In this document: positions 24,248-32,225 of the stretch, one piece after another
Layout of the letters: each line of letters starts with the position of its first letter
How positions within the stretch are numbered: the first letter of the stretch is position 1
DNA from: Cohnella nanjingensis
GTDB taxonomy: Bacteria > Bacillota > Bacilli > Paenibacillales > Paenibacillaceae
Direction of reading: 5' to 3'
DNA: 60,370 nt
NCBI RefSeq assembly: GCF_014212125.1
Contig: NZ_JACJVP010000035.1
Location: 1-60,370 of the forward strand
Made by a program: the position numbers and the translations under genes
The notes under the pieces: model-generated
The model's input: only the letters and a program-made list of their open reading frames with translations
The model's database searches: none
Told to the model about the DNA's origin: nothing

Positions 24248-25030
24248 CTACGTCTTGACGTGTTTTTGCATTTGCTGGATAGCCGACTTCTCGAGCCGCG
24301 AGACTTGCGCCTGCGAGATGCCGATCTCGTCGGCGACCTCCATCTGCGTCTTTCCTTCGAAGAACCGCATCGACAGGATCATCTTCTCGCGTTCGTTCAG
24401 CTTCCGCATCGCTTCGCGCAGCGCGATCTCCTCGATCCATTGGATATCCTTGTTCCGCTCGTCGCTAATCTGATCCATCACGTAGATCGGGTCGCCCCCG
24501 TCGTGATAGATCGGCTCGAACAGAGACACGGGATCTTGGATCGCGTCGAGCGCGAATACGATGTCTTCCTTCGGCACGTTCAGCACTTGCGAAATCTCGA
24601 GAATGGTCGGTTCGCGCGCATGCATGTTCGTCAACTGGTCGCGGACCTGCAGCGCCTTGTACGCGATGTCCCGCAAGCTGCGCGAGACGCGGATCGGATT
24701 GTTGTCGCGCAGATAGCGGCGAATTTCTCCGATGATCATCGGCACCGCGTACGTAGAGAAGCGAACGTTCTGACCCAAATCGAAATTGTCGATGGCTTTC
24801 ATAAGGCCGATGCACCCGACCTGGAACAGGTCGTCCACATATTCTCCGCGGTTGTTGAACCGCTGAATCACGCTGAGCACGAGGCGCAGATTGCCATTTA
24901 CGAGTTTTTCCCGGGCTTCGAGTTCACCGCGGGTTTGCAGAGCGAGGAACAATTCCCTCATTTCGGCGTTGGTGAGGACGGGCAGCTTTGAGGTGTCCAC
25001 TCCACAAATCTCCACTTTGTTGCGGGTCAA
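24248..25030 (-). CDS. sigG: Sporulation sigma factor G (forespore, late)
   Basis: A 260-residue sigma-70 factor that drives late forespore genes. The N-terminus NKVEICGVDTSKLPVL and the core region 2 (FNNRGEYVDDLFQVGCIGL, split around residue 60) are near identical to Bacillus SigG. Region 3 carries IRVSRSLRDIAYKALQ, and region 4 ends with the helix-turn-helix VADEIGISQAQVSRLEK. The start is TTG at 25030 with GGGAGGG 8 bp upstream, agreeing with the conserved N-terminus. A forespore-type promoter candidate lies about 35 bp before it; read-through from sigE is also possible. Confidence 0.97.
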   Translation of the reverse strand: MTRNKVEICGVDTSKLPVLTNAEMRELFLALQTRGELEAREKLVNGNLRLVLSVIQRFNNRGEYVDDLFQVGCIGLMKAIDNFDLGQNVRFSTYAVPMIIGEIRRYLRDNNPIRVSRSLRDIAYKALQVRDQLTNMHAREPTILEISQVLNVPKEDIVFALDAIQDPVSLFEPIYHDGGDPIYVMDQISDERNKDIQWIEEIALREAMRKLNEREKMILSMRFFEGKTQMEVADEIGISQAQVSRLEKSAIQQMQKHVKT

Positions 25031-25064
25031 GGTGTTTTCCCTCCCGGGGAGCAGCGTTATTGTA

Positions 25065-25093
25065 AAGTATCTCCGGGGGAGGGGTTTTTATTC
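25065..25093 (-). promoter_or_regulatory. Candidate forespore (sigma-F/sigma-G) promoter of sigG
   Basis: Minus strand: GAATA (25089-25093), 14-bp spacer, GGAGATACTT (25065-25074). This resembles the sigma-F pattern with a GGNRANAHT-like -10, although the spacer is one or two bases short. Confidence 0.45.
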
Positions 25094-25116
25094 CGTTTAA
25101 AACAACCGGATGGCGA

Positions 25117-25839
25117 TCAAACCATTTTATTGAACTCTTTCCGAAGGCGCTTGATGATCCGCTTCTCCAGACGAGAAATGTACGATTGGGATATGCCGAG
25201 CAAGTCCGCGACATCCTTCTGGGTCTTCTCTTCTCCGTCGGCCAAGCCGAAACGCAGCTCCATGATCGTGCGCTCCCGGTCGGTGAGCTTGTCGAGCGCC
25301 TTGTGAAGCAGCTTGCGGTCCACCTGCTCCTCGATATTGCGGTAGATCGTGTCGTTCTCCGTGCCGAGCACGTCGGAGAGCAGCAGCTCGTTGCCGTCCC
25401 AATCGATGTTGAGCGGTTCGTCGAAGCTCACCTCGGTGCGGGTCTTGCTGTTGCGGCGCAGATACATCAGAATCTCGTTCTCGATGCAGCGCGACGCGTA
25501 CGTCGCCAGCTTGATTTTTTTCTCGGGATCGAACGTATTGACGGCTTTGATCAGACCGATCGCGCCGATCGACACCAGATCCTCGATATGAATGCCGGTA
25601 TTCTCGAACTTGCGGGCGATGTAGACGACGAGCCGAAGATTGCGCTCGATGAGCATCGCCCGAATGGCGGCGTCGCCGGAAGGCAGGCGCTCGAGCAGAT
25701 ATTCCTCTTCCTCCCGCGAGAGCGGCGGCGGCAGCGCTTCGCTGCCCCCGATGTAGTACACTTCCTCGCTCTTCCATCCGAACCAGAGCAACAGGCGATA
25801 GAGCGTCAGCTGGTACATCAGCTTCCATTTCACGAGCAA
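25117..25839 (-). CDS. sigE: Sporulation sigma factor E precursor (mother cell, early)
   Basis: A 240-residue sigma factor made as an inactive, membrane-associated precursor. The N-terminal pro-sequence (about 1-28, hydrophobic LTLYRLLLWFGW) is cut by SpoIIGA near VYYIGGSEALPPP, which is conserved. Regions 2 and 4 are close to Bacillus SigE, with the C-terminus ISRLEKRIIKRLRKEFNKMV. The start is TTG at 25839 with AGGAGG 8 bp before it. It lies 15 bp after its activating protease gene in the spoIIG operon. Confidence 0.97.
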   Translation of the reverse strand: MLVKWKLMYQLTLYRLLLWFGWKSEEVYYIGGSEALPPPLSREEEEYLLERLPSGDAAIRAMLIERNLRLVVYIARKFENTGIHIEDLVSIGAIGLIKAVNTFDPEKKIKLATYASRCIENEILMYLRRNSKTRTEVSFDEPLNIDWDGNELLLSDVLGTENDTIYRNIEEQVDRKLLHKALDKLTDRERTIMELRFGLADGEEKTQKDVADLLGISQSYISRLEKRIIKRLRKEFNKMV

Positions 25840-25854
25840 TTCGACAACCTCCTG

Positions 25855-26817
25855 TCAAGCGGTCTGGGATGGAGCCGACGCCTGCTCGTCGGCCAAAGTC
25901 AAATCGGCATGCACAATCGCGCGGTAGGCGCCTTCGGCCGAAAGCGTCCCGCCGTCCAGCCCGACGAGCACCCTGCGATGCGTGAGCGGGTTCCCGCCCG
26001 GGACGGCGATCTCGACCGCGTCGGGCTTGATCGCCAGCATCAGCCGCGTGCTGCCGTTCACGCCGCGGTAAGGGACGAGCCGCAGCCGATCGCTCCAGGC
26101 GAACCCGTCCGGAGCGGACGGATCGAGCTCCGAGACGAGCCGGTCGGCGGGTTCCTCCCGCAGGCGGTCGGCCCACCCGGATGGCAACTGGTCCCGCCAG
26201 ACGGCGGCTTCCATGATCATGACGGGAATGCGCGTCAGCGGGTCGTACAGCCGATTGCCGGTGTCCACGATCCCCCGGCATCGCCATACTTGTCCGTCGA
26301 TGCGGACGGACACGTCCGCGAGCAGCGCTTCCAATCGATCGCGGCTCTGCACGCTCGCCTTCTCGCCGCGGTAGAGCCAGATGGCGATCGCCGCGGTGAC
26401 GGCGAACAACCCCGCCGACATCCGGAAGGAGATCGCGACGCTCCCCGAGCTTGTCACCTCCATGAGCTCCCACGGGGACCCCGCGTACTTCAGCAGCGAC
26501 GAGATGCCGATCATGCCGCCCAGCGCCGCGAAGCTCGCCAAGTAGAAGGAACCCAGGTGGCGCGCGAACCGCAGCGGTCCCCCATATCCGAAGGCTAGCA
26601 GCACCATGAGGATGGAGACGCCGACCTTGGCCCCGAAGGTGTACAGGAACGGCACCGTCGCCACGAACATCGCGGCCGCATACGCCGCGCCGAGCGTGGC
26701 GGAGGCGGCGACGCGCCGCTTCGCGGGCCGGAGCCGGCGCGCCTTGGCGGTGGCGAGGAGCACCGCCGCGTCCATCGTCAAGTTGGACAGGAAGACCAAA
26801 TCTACGTATACCGTCAT
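25855..26817 (-). CDS. spoIIGA: Sigma-E processing peptidase SpoIIGA
   Basis: A 320-residue membrane aspartic protease that cleaves pro-sigma-E in the mother cell after the forespore signal SpoIIR is received. The N-terminal half has about five membrane spans (residues 5-148). The C-terminal cytoplasmic domain holds the active-site DTGN (185-188) followed by RLYDP. ATG at 26817. It is the first gene of the spoIIG operon, behind a promoter with Spo0A-type boxes. Sequence conservation outside the catalytic site is low, as is usual for this protein. Confidence 0.95.
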   Translation of the reverse strand: MTVYVDLVFLSNLTMDAAVLLATAKARRLRPAKRRVAASATLGAAYAAAMFVATVPFLYTFGAKVGVSILMVLLAFGYGGPLRFARHLGSFYLASFAALGGMIGISSLLKYAGSPWELMEVTSSGSVAISFRMSAGLFAVTAAIAIWLYRGEKASVQSRDRLEALLADVSVRIDGQVWRCRGIVDTGNRLYDPLTRIPVMIMEAAVWRDQLPSGWADRLREEPADRLVSELDPSAPDGFAWSDRLRLVPYRGVNGSTRLMLAIKPDAVEIAVPGGNPLTHRRVLVGLDGGTLSAEGAYRAIVHADLTLADEQASAPSQTA

Positions 26818-26861
26818 GCGCCATCGCTTCCTTTTTGATCGCCCCCGGAATGGTTGAACCC

Positions 26862-26928
26862 AGTATAATCGGTTTGATATTCGGAGTCTGTCTAAACGTG
26901 CCGCCCTTCCGGAAGTTTTTTTGTCGAG
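26862..26928 (-). promoter_or_regulatory. spoIIG promoter with long spacer and Spo0A boxes
   Basis: -10 TATACT (26862-26867) and -35-like TAGACA (26889-26894) are 21 bp apart, the abnormally long spacing known for the Spo0A-dependent spoIIG promoter of B. subtilis. A Spo0A-like box (plus strand TCTGTCTAA, 26887-26895) overlaps the -35, and a better one (TTTGTCGAG, 26920-26928) lies further upstream. Confidence 0.6.
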
Positions 26929-26977
26929 CCCGCCCGGGGCCGACAAGGGACTTTGGGCGGAGCGCGCCAACATACGA

Positions 26978-27006
26978 CAAAGCCGCCAGGGGAACCCTGG
27001 CGGCGC
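26978..27006 (-). terminator. Terminator of the HD-GYP gene
   Basis: Minus strand: a near-perfect stem GCCGCCAGGG/CCCTGGCGGC with a 3-base loop, then TTTGT. The U-run is short. It begins about 45 bp after the stop codon. Confidence 0.75.
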
Positions 27007-27050
27007 AAACGGTTGAATCTGCTATGCGATCGGAGCGCCGGACAAGCCGC

Positions 27051-28439
27051 TTAACCGACCTGGGGCAGGAATTGCTCGATGGAGACGTTATGCATCTCTT
27101 GCTGGGACAGACGCCGGACCTTCTCGAGCGTCCCCTTCGGCAGCCGTTGGAACGCTTCGATGCACGTCGGACAGAACTGCGTGCCGGCGCAGCGGCGAAG
27201 CTCGGCGATCGCCTCCTCGTGGGTGCGCGCGGACCGGTAAGGACGGTCGGACGTCATCGCGTCGTACGAATCGCAGATCGCGAAGATGCGCGCCTTCAGC
27301 GGGATTCCCTCGCCGCTCAGCCCCATCGGATAGCCGCCGCCGTCCCAACGCTCGTGGTGGCAGCGCACGATCTCCAAAGCGGGCTTGAGGAAGTCGATAT
27401 GCTCGAGCATATGAACGCCCATGCTCACATGGGTCCGCATGATCGCCCACTCCATGTCGTCAAGCGGACCCTCCTTGCGCAGAATGGCGTCCGGAATGCC
27501 GATTTTGCCGACGTCGTGCAGCAGCGCCCCGCGGATGAGCGTCTCCATCTGATCGCTCCGCATGCCGAGCTCCTTGGCGAGCAGCCAGGAGTAAGCCGTG
27601 ACGCGGTAGGAATGGCCTTGGGTCTCGTTGTCTCGGCTGTCGAGCGCGCTGCTGAGCGCCTGCAGCGATTCATCGTACGTCCGATGTATCCGCGCGAGCA
27701 GGTCTCCAAGTTCTTCCGTTTGCCGCTCGATAATGCGGGAAGATCGGAGGAACAGTTGGCGCAAGCCGAAGAACAATGCGAACATTCCCGCTGCCGTGAG
27801 CAGCGCCATCGTCAAGCTTATGCGCAGGATGTTGTCTTTTTGCGCGGACCAGTCGCGCTTCGCTTCGACGATCCCGACGACGTGGCCCGAGGCGTCCGCG
27901 ATCGGAATCCAGAGCCGGAGAAAGGAACCTTGCTTCTCCGAGAGCATGTCGTCGCTCGCGAGGACGCGCTCGAACTCGCGGCGGTCGGCGTCCGCGACCG
28001 GCGTATGGATCCGGCTGCGATCGTAACTGAATTGGATCGTCCCGTTGCGGTCATACATTTGAACTTCCTGAATCTGATAGAGATCGAAATGCGTGCGGAT
28101 CACCTGCTTGAGCGCTTCGTGGGCAGCGTCGGACGCCGCGTCCGCCGTTGCCGGGGCGCTGCCGCCCATGCCGGCATGTCCCGCATGCTCATCCTGCCGC
28201 GTTTGCCCGTGGGCCGCATGCGCCGAGCCGTCGCTTGCCGCTGCGGTCCCCTCGCCGAAGAGACCGCTCAATTGCGGGAGTCCCGAGAAATGCCGTTCGA
28301 CCGCGCTTCTCGTGATATCGCTCGTATCCCGAACGATTTGGCCGGAGATGAGGAAGTAGGCTGCAAAGGAGAGTGCAATACCGAAGAATACCACGAATGC
28401 AGCTAAGATCAGCGTGAAGGAACGGTATGGATTGGACAT
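27051..28439 (-). CDS. Membrane HD-GYP domain protein with a His/Met-rich sensor region
   Basis: A 462-residue probable cyclic-di-GMP phosphodiesterase. The first membrane span is at about 8-31, an outer domain runs to about 215 and the second span is at about 215-237. A short linker leads to the HD-GYP domain (about 270-450) with intact HDVGKIGIPD and HHERWDGGGYP motifs. The outer domain contains a stretch rich in His and Met (72-92; His 74, 77, 85, 88, Met 91) that could bind metal. ATG at 28439 has GGAGGT 5 bp upstream. It stands alone between ftsZ and spoIIGA, with its own sigma-H/Spo0A-type promoter and terminator. The ligand and function are not known. Confidence 0.85.
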   Translation of the reverse strand: MSNPYRSFTLILAAFVVFFGIALSFAAYFLISGQIVRDTSDITRSAVERHFSGLPQLSGLFGEGTAAASDGSAHAAHGQTRQDEHAGHAGMGGSAPATADAASDAAHEALKQVIRTHFDLYQIQEVQMYDRNGTIQFSYDRSRIHTPVADADRREFERVLASDDMLSEKQGSFLRLWIPIADASGHVVGIVEAKRDWSAQKDNILRISLTMALLTAAGMFALFFGLRQLFLRSSRIIERQTEELGDLLARIHRTYDESLQALSSALDSRDNETQGHSYRVTAYSWLLAKELGMRSDQMETLIRGALLHDVGKIGIPDAILRKEGPLDDMEWAIMRTHVSMGVHMLEHIDFLKPALEIVRCHHERWDGGGYPMGLSGEGIPLKARIFAICDSYDAMTSDRPYRSARTHEEAIAELRRCAGTQFCPTCIEAFQRLPKGTLEKVRRLSQQEMHNVSIEQFLPQVG

Positions 28440-28487
28440 CTTGCACCTCCGGCAACGGGGCCAACGATTCAATCTTTTGTTTTGGAA

Positions 28488-28529
28488 CCATTCGACATGA
28501 TGGGTGCATTTTCCTTTGATCTTGTCGAA
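28488..28529 (-). promoter_or_regulatory. sigma-H promoter with adjacent Spo0A box (HD-GYP gene)
   Basis: Minus strand: AAAGGAAAA (28509-28517), 12-bp spacer, GTCGAATGG (28488-28496). The first block matches the sigma-H -35 consensus RNAGGAWWW fully and the second matches RNNGAAT. A Spo0A-type box (plus strand CTTGTCGAA, 28521-28529, one mismatch to TTTGTCGAA) lies directly upstream of the -35, where Spo0A usually activates. Confidence 0.65.
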
Positions 28530-28540
28530 TGTCGCGAAAT

Positions 28541-28574
28541 AAAAAAGACCGCCGGATCATCACCGGGCGGTCTT
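28541..28574 (-). terminator. ftsA-ftsZ operon terminator
   Basis: Minus strand: stem AAGACCGCCCGG/CCGGCGGTCTT followed by six T. It lies about 70 bp after the ftsZ stop codon and separates the cell-division genes from the HD-GYP gene. Confidence 0.92.
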
Positions 28575-28642
28575 CAAATAAAGAAGGAGTGCTTGGACTT
28601 CATGGCGATTCGGCGTTGGCGCCGTCAGTCGCGAACGGCTGA

Positions 28643-29791
28643 TTAACGGTCGCCGCGCGGACGGTTCCGCAGGAAGGCCGGAATGTCCAGTTGGTCGCTG
28701 GACGGGGTGTTGCTGCCGAAAGGACGCAGGTTGTTGCCCGACGTGCGGGATTCCTGGTGCGACTCCGAAGGCGAGGACGCGTGAGTCGCGTGTGTAGGAG
28801 TCGACGTCTGCGGCGAGATCGGCCGGCGGGTCGGCGCTTTGTGCTCGAAGCCGGTCGCGATCACGGTCACCTTGATATCGTCCTTCATATTGTCGTCGAT
28901 GCTTGCGCCGAAGATCATGTTCACTTCGGGATCGGAAGCGGAGATGACGATCTCGGCCGCTTCGTTGACCTCGAACAGGGATAGATTGGAGCCGCCCGTG
29001 ATGTTCATGATGATGCCGCGCGCGCCTTCGATCGACGTCTCGAGCAGCGGGCTCATGATCGCTTTGCGGGCCGCGTCCATCGCGCGGTTCTCGCCGGAGG
29101 CGACGCCGATGCCCATCAGCGCGGAGCCGCGCTCGGTCATGATCGTCTTCACGTCCGCGAAGTCGAGGTTGATCAATCCCGGCACCGCGATCAGGTCGGA
29201 GATGCCTTGAACCGCCTGGCGGAGCACGTTGTCCGCTTCGCGGAACGCCTCCATCATCGGGGTCTTCTTGTCGACGATCTCGAGCAGCCGGTCATTCGGG
29301 ATGACGATGAGGGTGTCGACCTTCTCCTTGAGGGCTTCGATGCCCAGCTCGGCTTGACCGGAACGCTTGCGTCCCTCGAACGTGAACGGACGGGTAACGA
29401 CGCCTACGGTGAGCGCGCCGCATTCCTTCGCCAGCTCGGCGATGACCGGCGCCGCGCCGGTGCCCGTGCCGCCGCCCATCCCGGCGGTGACGAACACCAT
29501 GTCCGCGCCGCGCAGCGAGTTCATGATGCCCTCGCGGGATTCCTCGGCCGCCTTCTTGCCGACGTCCGGATTCGCGCCGGCGCCGAGTCCGCGCGTCAGC
29601 TTGTCCCCGATCTGGAGCTTCTGCTCCGACTTCGTCAGCTGCAGCGCTTGGGCGTCGGTGTTCACGGTGATGAACTCGACGCCCTTCACGCCGTTCTCGA
29701 TCATTCGGTTTACCGCGTTGCTGCCGCCGCCACCGACTCCGATGACTTTGATCTTCGCGAGCGGTTCCATCTCAAAATCAAATTCCAACAT
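28643..29791 (-). CDS. ftsZ: Cell division protein FtsZ
   Basis: A 382-residue tubulin-like GTPase that forms the Z ring. The nucleotide loop GGGTGTG is at residues 106-112, preceded by GVGGGGSNAVNRM near residue 20. A variable Ser/Thr/His-rich linker (about 318-365) leads to the C-terminal peptide DIPAFLRNR, which docks FtsA and SepF. GGAGGAG lies before the ATG. It follows ftsA after 50 bp, and a strong terminator follows it. Confidence 0.98.
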   Translation of the reverse strand: MLEFDFEMEPLAKIKVIGVGGGGSNAVNRMIENGVKGVEFITVNTDAQALQLTKSEQKLQIGDKLTRGLGAGANPDVGKKAAEESREGIMNSLRGADMVFVTAGMGGGTGTGAAPVIAELAKECGALTVGVVTRPFTFEGRKRSGQAELGIEALKEKVDTLIVIPNDRLLEIVDKKTPMMEAFREADNVLRQAVQGISDLIAVPGLINLDFADVKTIMTERGSALMGIGVASGENRAMDAARKAIMSPLLETSIEGARGIIMNITGGSNLSLFEVNEAAEIVISASDPEVNMIFGASIDDNMKDDIKVTVIATGFEHKAPTRRPISPQTSTPTHATHASSPSESHQESRTSGNNLRPFGSNTPSSDQLDIPAFLRNRPRGDR

Positions 29792-29841
29792 ATTTCAATA
29801 CTCCTCCTCGCTTCGCTGGGTGGCTAGTCGTCAGCAGCGGC

Positions 29842-31086
29842 TCAAATGAACTCTTTGAACATGTTCTTAAACCACTCCATGACGCCCGGTTTGGACGGTG
29901 CCGCACCGGGGGCCGCTTTGCTTTTGGCCGGACGCTTGTTCGCCGGCGTCCCGCGCGTGCGTACGTATTTGGTGACGTACTGGATCATGCCGACCCCGCT
30001 GCTGAAGGACGGGTCCCTCACGCCGATGAAGTCGGGCACGGCGATCCTCACGTTCGATTCCAGCTCGATCTGCGCGAGCGACAGCACGCTCGGCATCGAG
30101 ACGGTTCCGCCCGTCAAGACGTAGCCGTTCAGCTTGTCCAAGTAGCCGAGGCGCTTCACTTCCTGGCGGATCATGTGGAAGATCTCCTGCATGCGCGGCT
30201 CGATGATGTTCGCCAGCTCGAGCTGGGAGAATTCCTTCTCCACGTTGCTGCCGACGCGCATCACCTTGAACTTCTGATCGTCGGCCGCTTCGTCCACCCG
30301 GGCGCAGCCATACTTCAGCTTGATCTTCTCGGCATGCTCCGTCTGCGTCTTGAGGCCGTAGCAGATGTCGCTCGTGACGTAGTCGCCGCCGATCGGCAGC
30401 GTCGAGACGGCCGCGAGGCTGCCGCCTTCGAAGATCGCGAGCGTCGTGGAGCCGGCGCCGATATCGGCCAGTACCGTCCCCATCATCTTCTCGTCCTTCG
30501 TGAGCGCCATCATGCCCGATGCAAGCGACATCAGCACGACGCCGGAGATGCGGAGTCCCGCCTTCTCGACGCATCGCATCAGGTTATGTACGGCCGCCTT
30601 CGTGCCGGTGATGATCGTGCACTCGACTTCGAGGCGCACGCCGATCATCCCGCGCGGATCCTGGATGCCGGTCAAGCCGTCTACCAGGAACTGCTTCGGC
30701 AGAAGTCCGATAATCTCGCGCTCGGGCGGCAAGGCGACGACCTTGGCGGCCTGAAGCACGCGTTCGATGTCTTCCTCCCCGATCTCCCGGTCCTCGTTGG
30801 AGACGGCGACGACGCCGTGGTTGCTCTGAAGCGAAATATGGTTGCCGGCAATGCCGACATACACCTCGCCGATCGAAATGCCGACCATCCGTTCGGCATG
30901 GTCGACGGCGTTGCGAATGGATTGAACGGTCTGATCGATATCGACAATGGCGCCTTTGCGGATGCCATCGGAATCCGCCGAACCGACGCCAATGATATTA
31001 ATGGCCCCGTTGCTAATTTCCCCGATAATCACCCGAACCTTAGAAGTTCCGATGTCCAGGCTGACGATGAGGTCGTTGCTACTCAA
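29842..31086 (-). CDS. ftsA: Cell division protein FtsA
   Basis: A 414-residue actin-like ATPase that tethers FtsZ to the membrane. The N-terminal phosphate loop is LDIGTSKVR, the second nucleotide motif is LADIGAGSTT, and the adenosine motif is VLTGGTVSMP. A basic Ala/Pro linker ends in an amphipathic helix (VMEWFKNMFKEFI) that inserts in the membrane. It begins the ftsA-ftsZ operon; a sigma-H promoter lies about 60 bp upstream, and vegetative promoters are expected in the same 300-bp gap. Confidence 0.97.
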   Translation of the reverse strand: MSSNDLIVSLDIGTSKVRVIIGEISNGAINIIGVGSADSDGIRKGAIVDIDQTVQSIRNAVDHAERMVGISIGEVYVGIAGNHISLQSNHGVVAVSNEDREIGEEDIERVLQAAKVVALPPEREIIGLLPKQFLVDGLTGIQDPRGMIGVRLEVECTIITGTKAAVHNLMRCVEKAGLRISGVVLMSLASGMMALTKDEKMMGTVLADIGAGSTTLAIFEGGSLAAVSTLPIGGDYVTSDICYGLKTQTEHAEKIKLKYGCARVDEAADDQKFKVMRVGSNVEKEFSQLELANIIEPRMQEIFHMIRQEVKRLGYLDKLNGYVLTGGTVSMPSVLSLAQIELESNVRIAVPDFIGVRDPSFSSGVGMIQYVTKYVRTRGTPANKRPAKSKAAPGAAPSKPGVMEWFKNMFKEFI

Positions 31087-31144
31087 CCGGTGGCACCTCC
31101 CATTGGTCGATGAAAAATGCTGCGTAAAGGGATGCTTCCTCTAC

Positions 31145-31173
31145 ATATTCAACATCAGCGCGCTTTTCCCTCT
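31145..31173 (-). promoter_or_regulatory. sigma-H promoter of ftsA-ftsZ
   Basis: Minus strand: AGAGGGAAA (31165-31173), 11-bp spacer, GTTGAATAT (31145-31153). It matches the sigma-H consensus at all defined positions but one. B. subtilis ftsAZ also carries a sigma-H promoter that boosts FtsZ for polar septation. In the remainder of the gap 31087-31387 I see only weak sigma-A-like hexamers, for instance TTGACG near 31226-31231. Confidence 0.7.
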
Positions 31174-31387
31174 TTTTTCTACAAAATTTTTGACGTTCCG
31201 CGCTTCGTAAAATTTTCCAATCGCGCGCGTCAAAAACGGGTTCGAATCTCAAAAACGATGCCGGCGATTCTCGTTCGAAACCGATCGTCGCTCGTGCGGA
31301 TCTCCCAGCCGATAAGCCAAATTCTAGCATTGATTGGACGGCTTGAGTAGAGTCCTTTTCCTTATGTTTACAGCCTTCCGCGCCGTT

Positions 31388-32122
31388 CTACGAGGCATTT
31401 TGTGCTGAATAAGGCCGATAGGTGTCCGAATCCAGCATGACGACCTGGCCCGGCTCCCGGTTCTCTACCAACTCGTTCAGAATCGGGATCTTTTCTCCCA
31501 GCTTGCCGACCGTCGTGATGACCTCGAAACGCGAGCGCGTATACAGCTTGATCCGGTCCGGATAAGCCTTCGACGGGTCCGGCGAGATCTGCGACAGGTC
31601 GCTCAGCTGGCCTTCCTGGATCTTCCCGAGCACCTGGCACAAGGCCAGGCGCTGCGGATCGTCCGCCTTCCAGCCCGCCAGCACCGGCTTGTTCGGCAGC
31701 GCGGTCCCTTCCTTGGCGGGGAGGACCAGGCCGTTCTCCAGCACGAGGCCGAGCTTGCCCGATCCGTCCAGCTCGACGGCCACCGGGGCGTATTCCTGGA
31801 CTTCGATCGTCAGCTTGCCCGGGAACCGCTTTTTCGCCTGCGCGAGATGAACCGACTGGAGCTGCTCGACGCGGCGTTCGAGCGTCTTGGCGCTGGGGGA
31901 GAAGAACGAGTCTCCCGCCTGCACGCCGAGCGCCTGTTCGATCTCCGCCCTGGTGGCATACGCGTTGCCCGTCACTTCGATGTCGGTGATGCGGGACAGG
32001 GAGGACCGGAAAAAGAGCACGACCAGCACGATAACGAACAGCGCGATGACGATCCACAGCAGCTTGCCGCCGCGGCGCCGCTCCGCAGGCTCCCGCTTGA
32101 TCGCGGGAATCCGCTCTGTCAT
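31388..32122 (-). CDS. ftsQ: Cell division protein FtsQ (DivIB)
   Basis: A 244-residue single-span membrane protein. After a basic cytoplasmic tail of about 20 residues and one membrane segment (about 22-40), the outer part starts with a POTRA domain (ITDIEVTGNAYATRAEIEQAL, split near residue 50) and a beta domain. It joins FtsL and DivIC to control septal wall synthesis. The ATG at 32122 is preferred over a GTG 9 bp upstream, which lies in the ribosome-binding site GAGAGGTGG. It follows murA but is separated from it by a hairpin. Confidence 0.93.
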   Translation of the reverse strand: MTERIPAIKREPAERRRGGKLLWIVIALFVIVLVVLFFRSSLSRITDIEVTGNAYATRAEIEQALGVQAGDSFFSPSAKTLERRVEQLQSVHLAQAKKRFPGKLTIEVQEYAPVAVELDGSGKLGLVLENGLVLPAKEGTALPNKPVLAGWKADDPQRLALCQVLGKIQEGQLSDLSQISPDPSKAYPDRIKLYTRSRFEVITTVGKLGEKIPILNELVENREPGQVVMLDSDTYRPYSAQNAS

Positions 32123-32179
32123 TCCGTCCACCTCTCCTTCTAAGCCCGGCGTTAATAGAGGCTTGTCCGCACGCTACGC

Positions 32180-32219
32180 AAAAAAGGTCCCCGCTGCGGA
32201 TCTGCCGCTGCCACGGGGA
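32180..32219 (-). terminator. Terminator after murA
   Basis: Minus strand: outer stem TCCCCG/CGGGGA and inner GCGG/CCGC, followed by six T. It begins 6 bp after the murA stop codon. ftsQ, 58 bp further on, must depend on read-through or a promoter of its own. Confidence 0.75.
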
Positions 32220-32225
32220 TAGGCT

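Noticed and set aside
28488..28496. A second TGTCGAA core considered as another Spo0A box upstream of the HD-GYP gene
   Set aside because: It coincides with the sigma-H -10 element, and a 7-base core is expected by chance several times in 60 kb.
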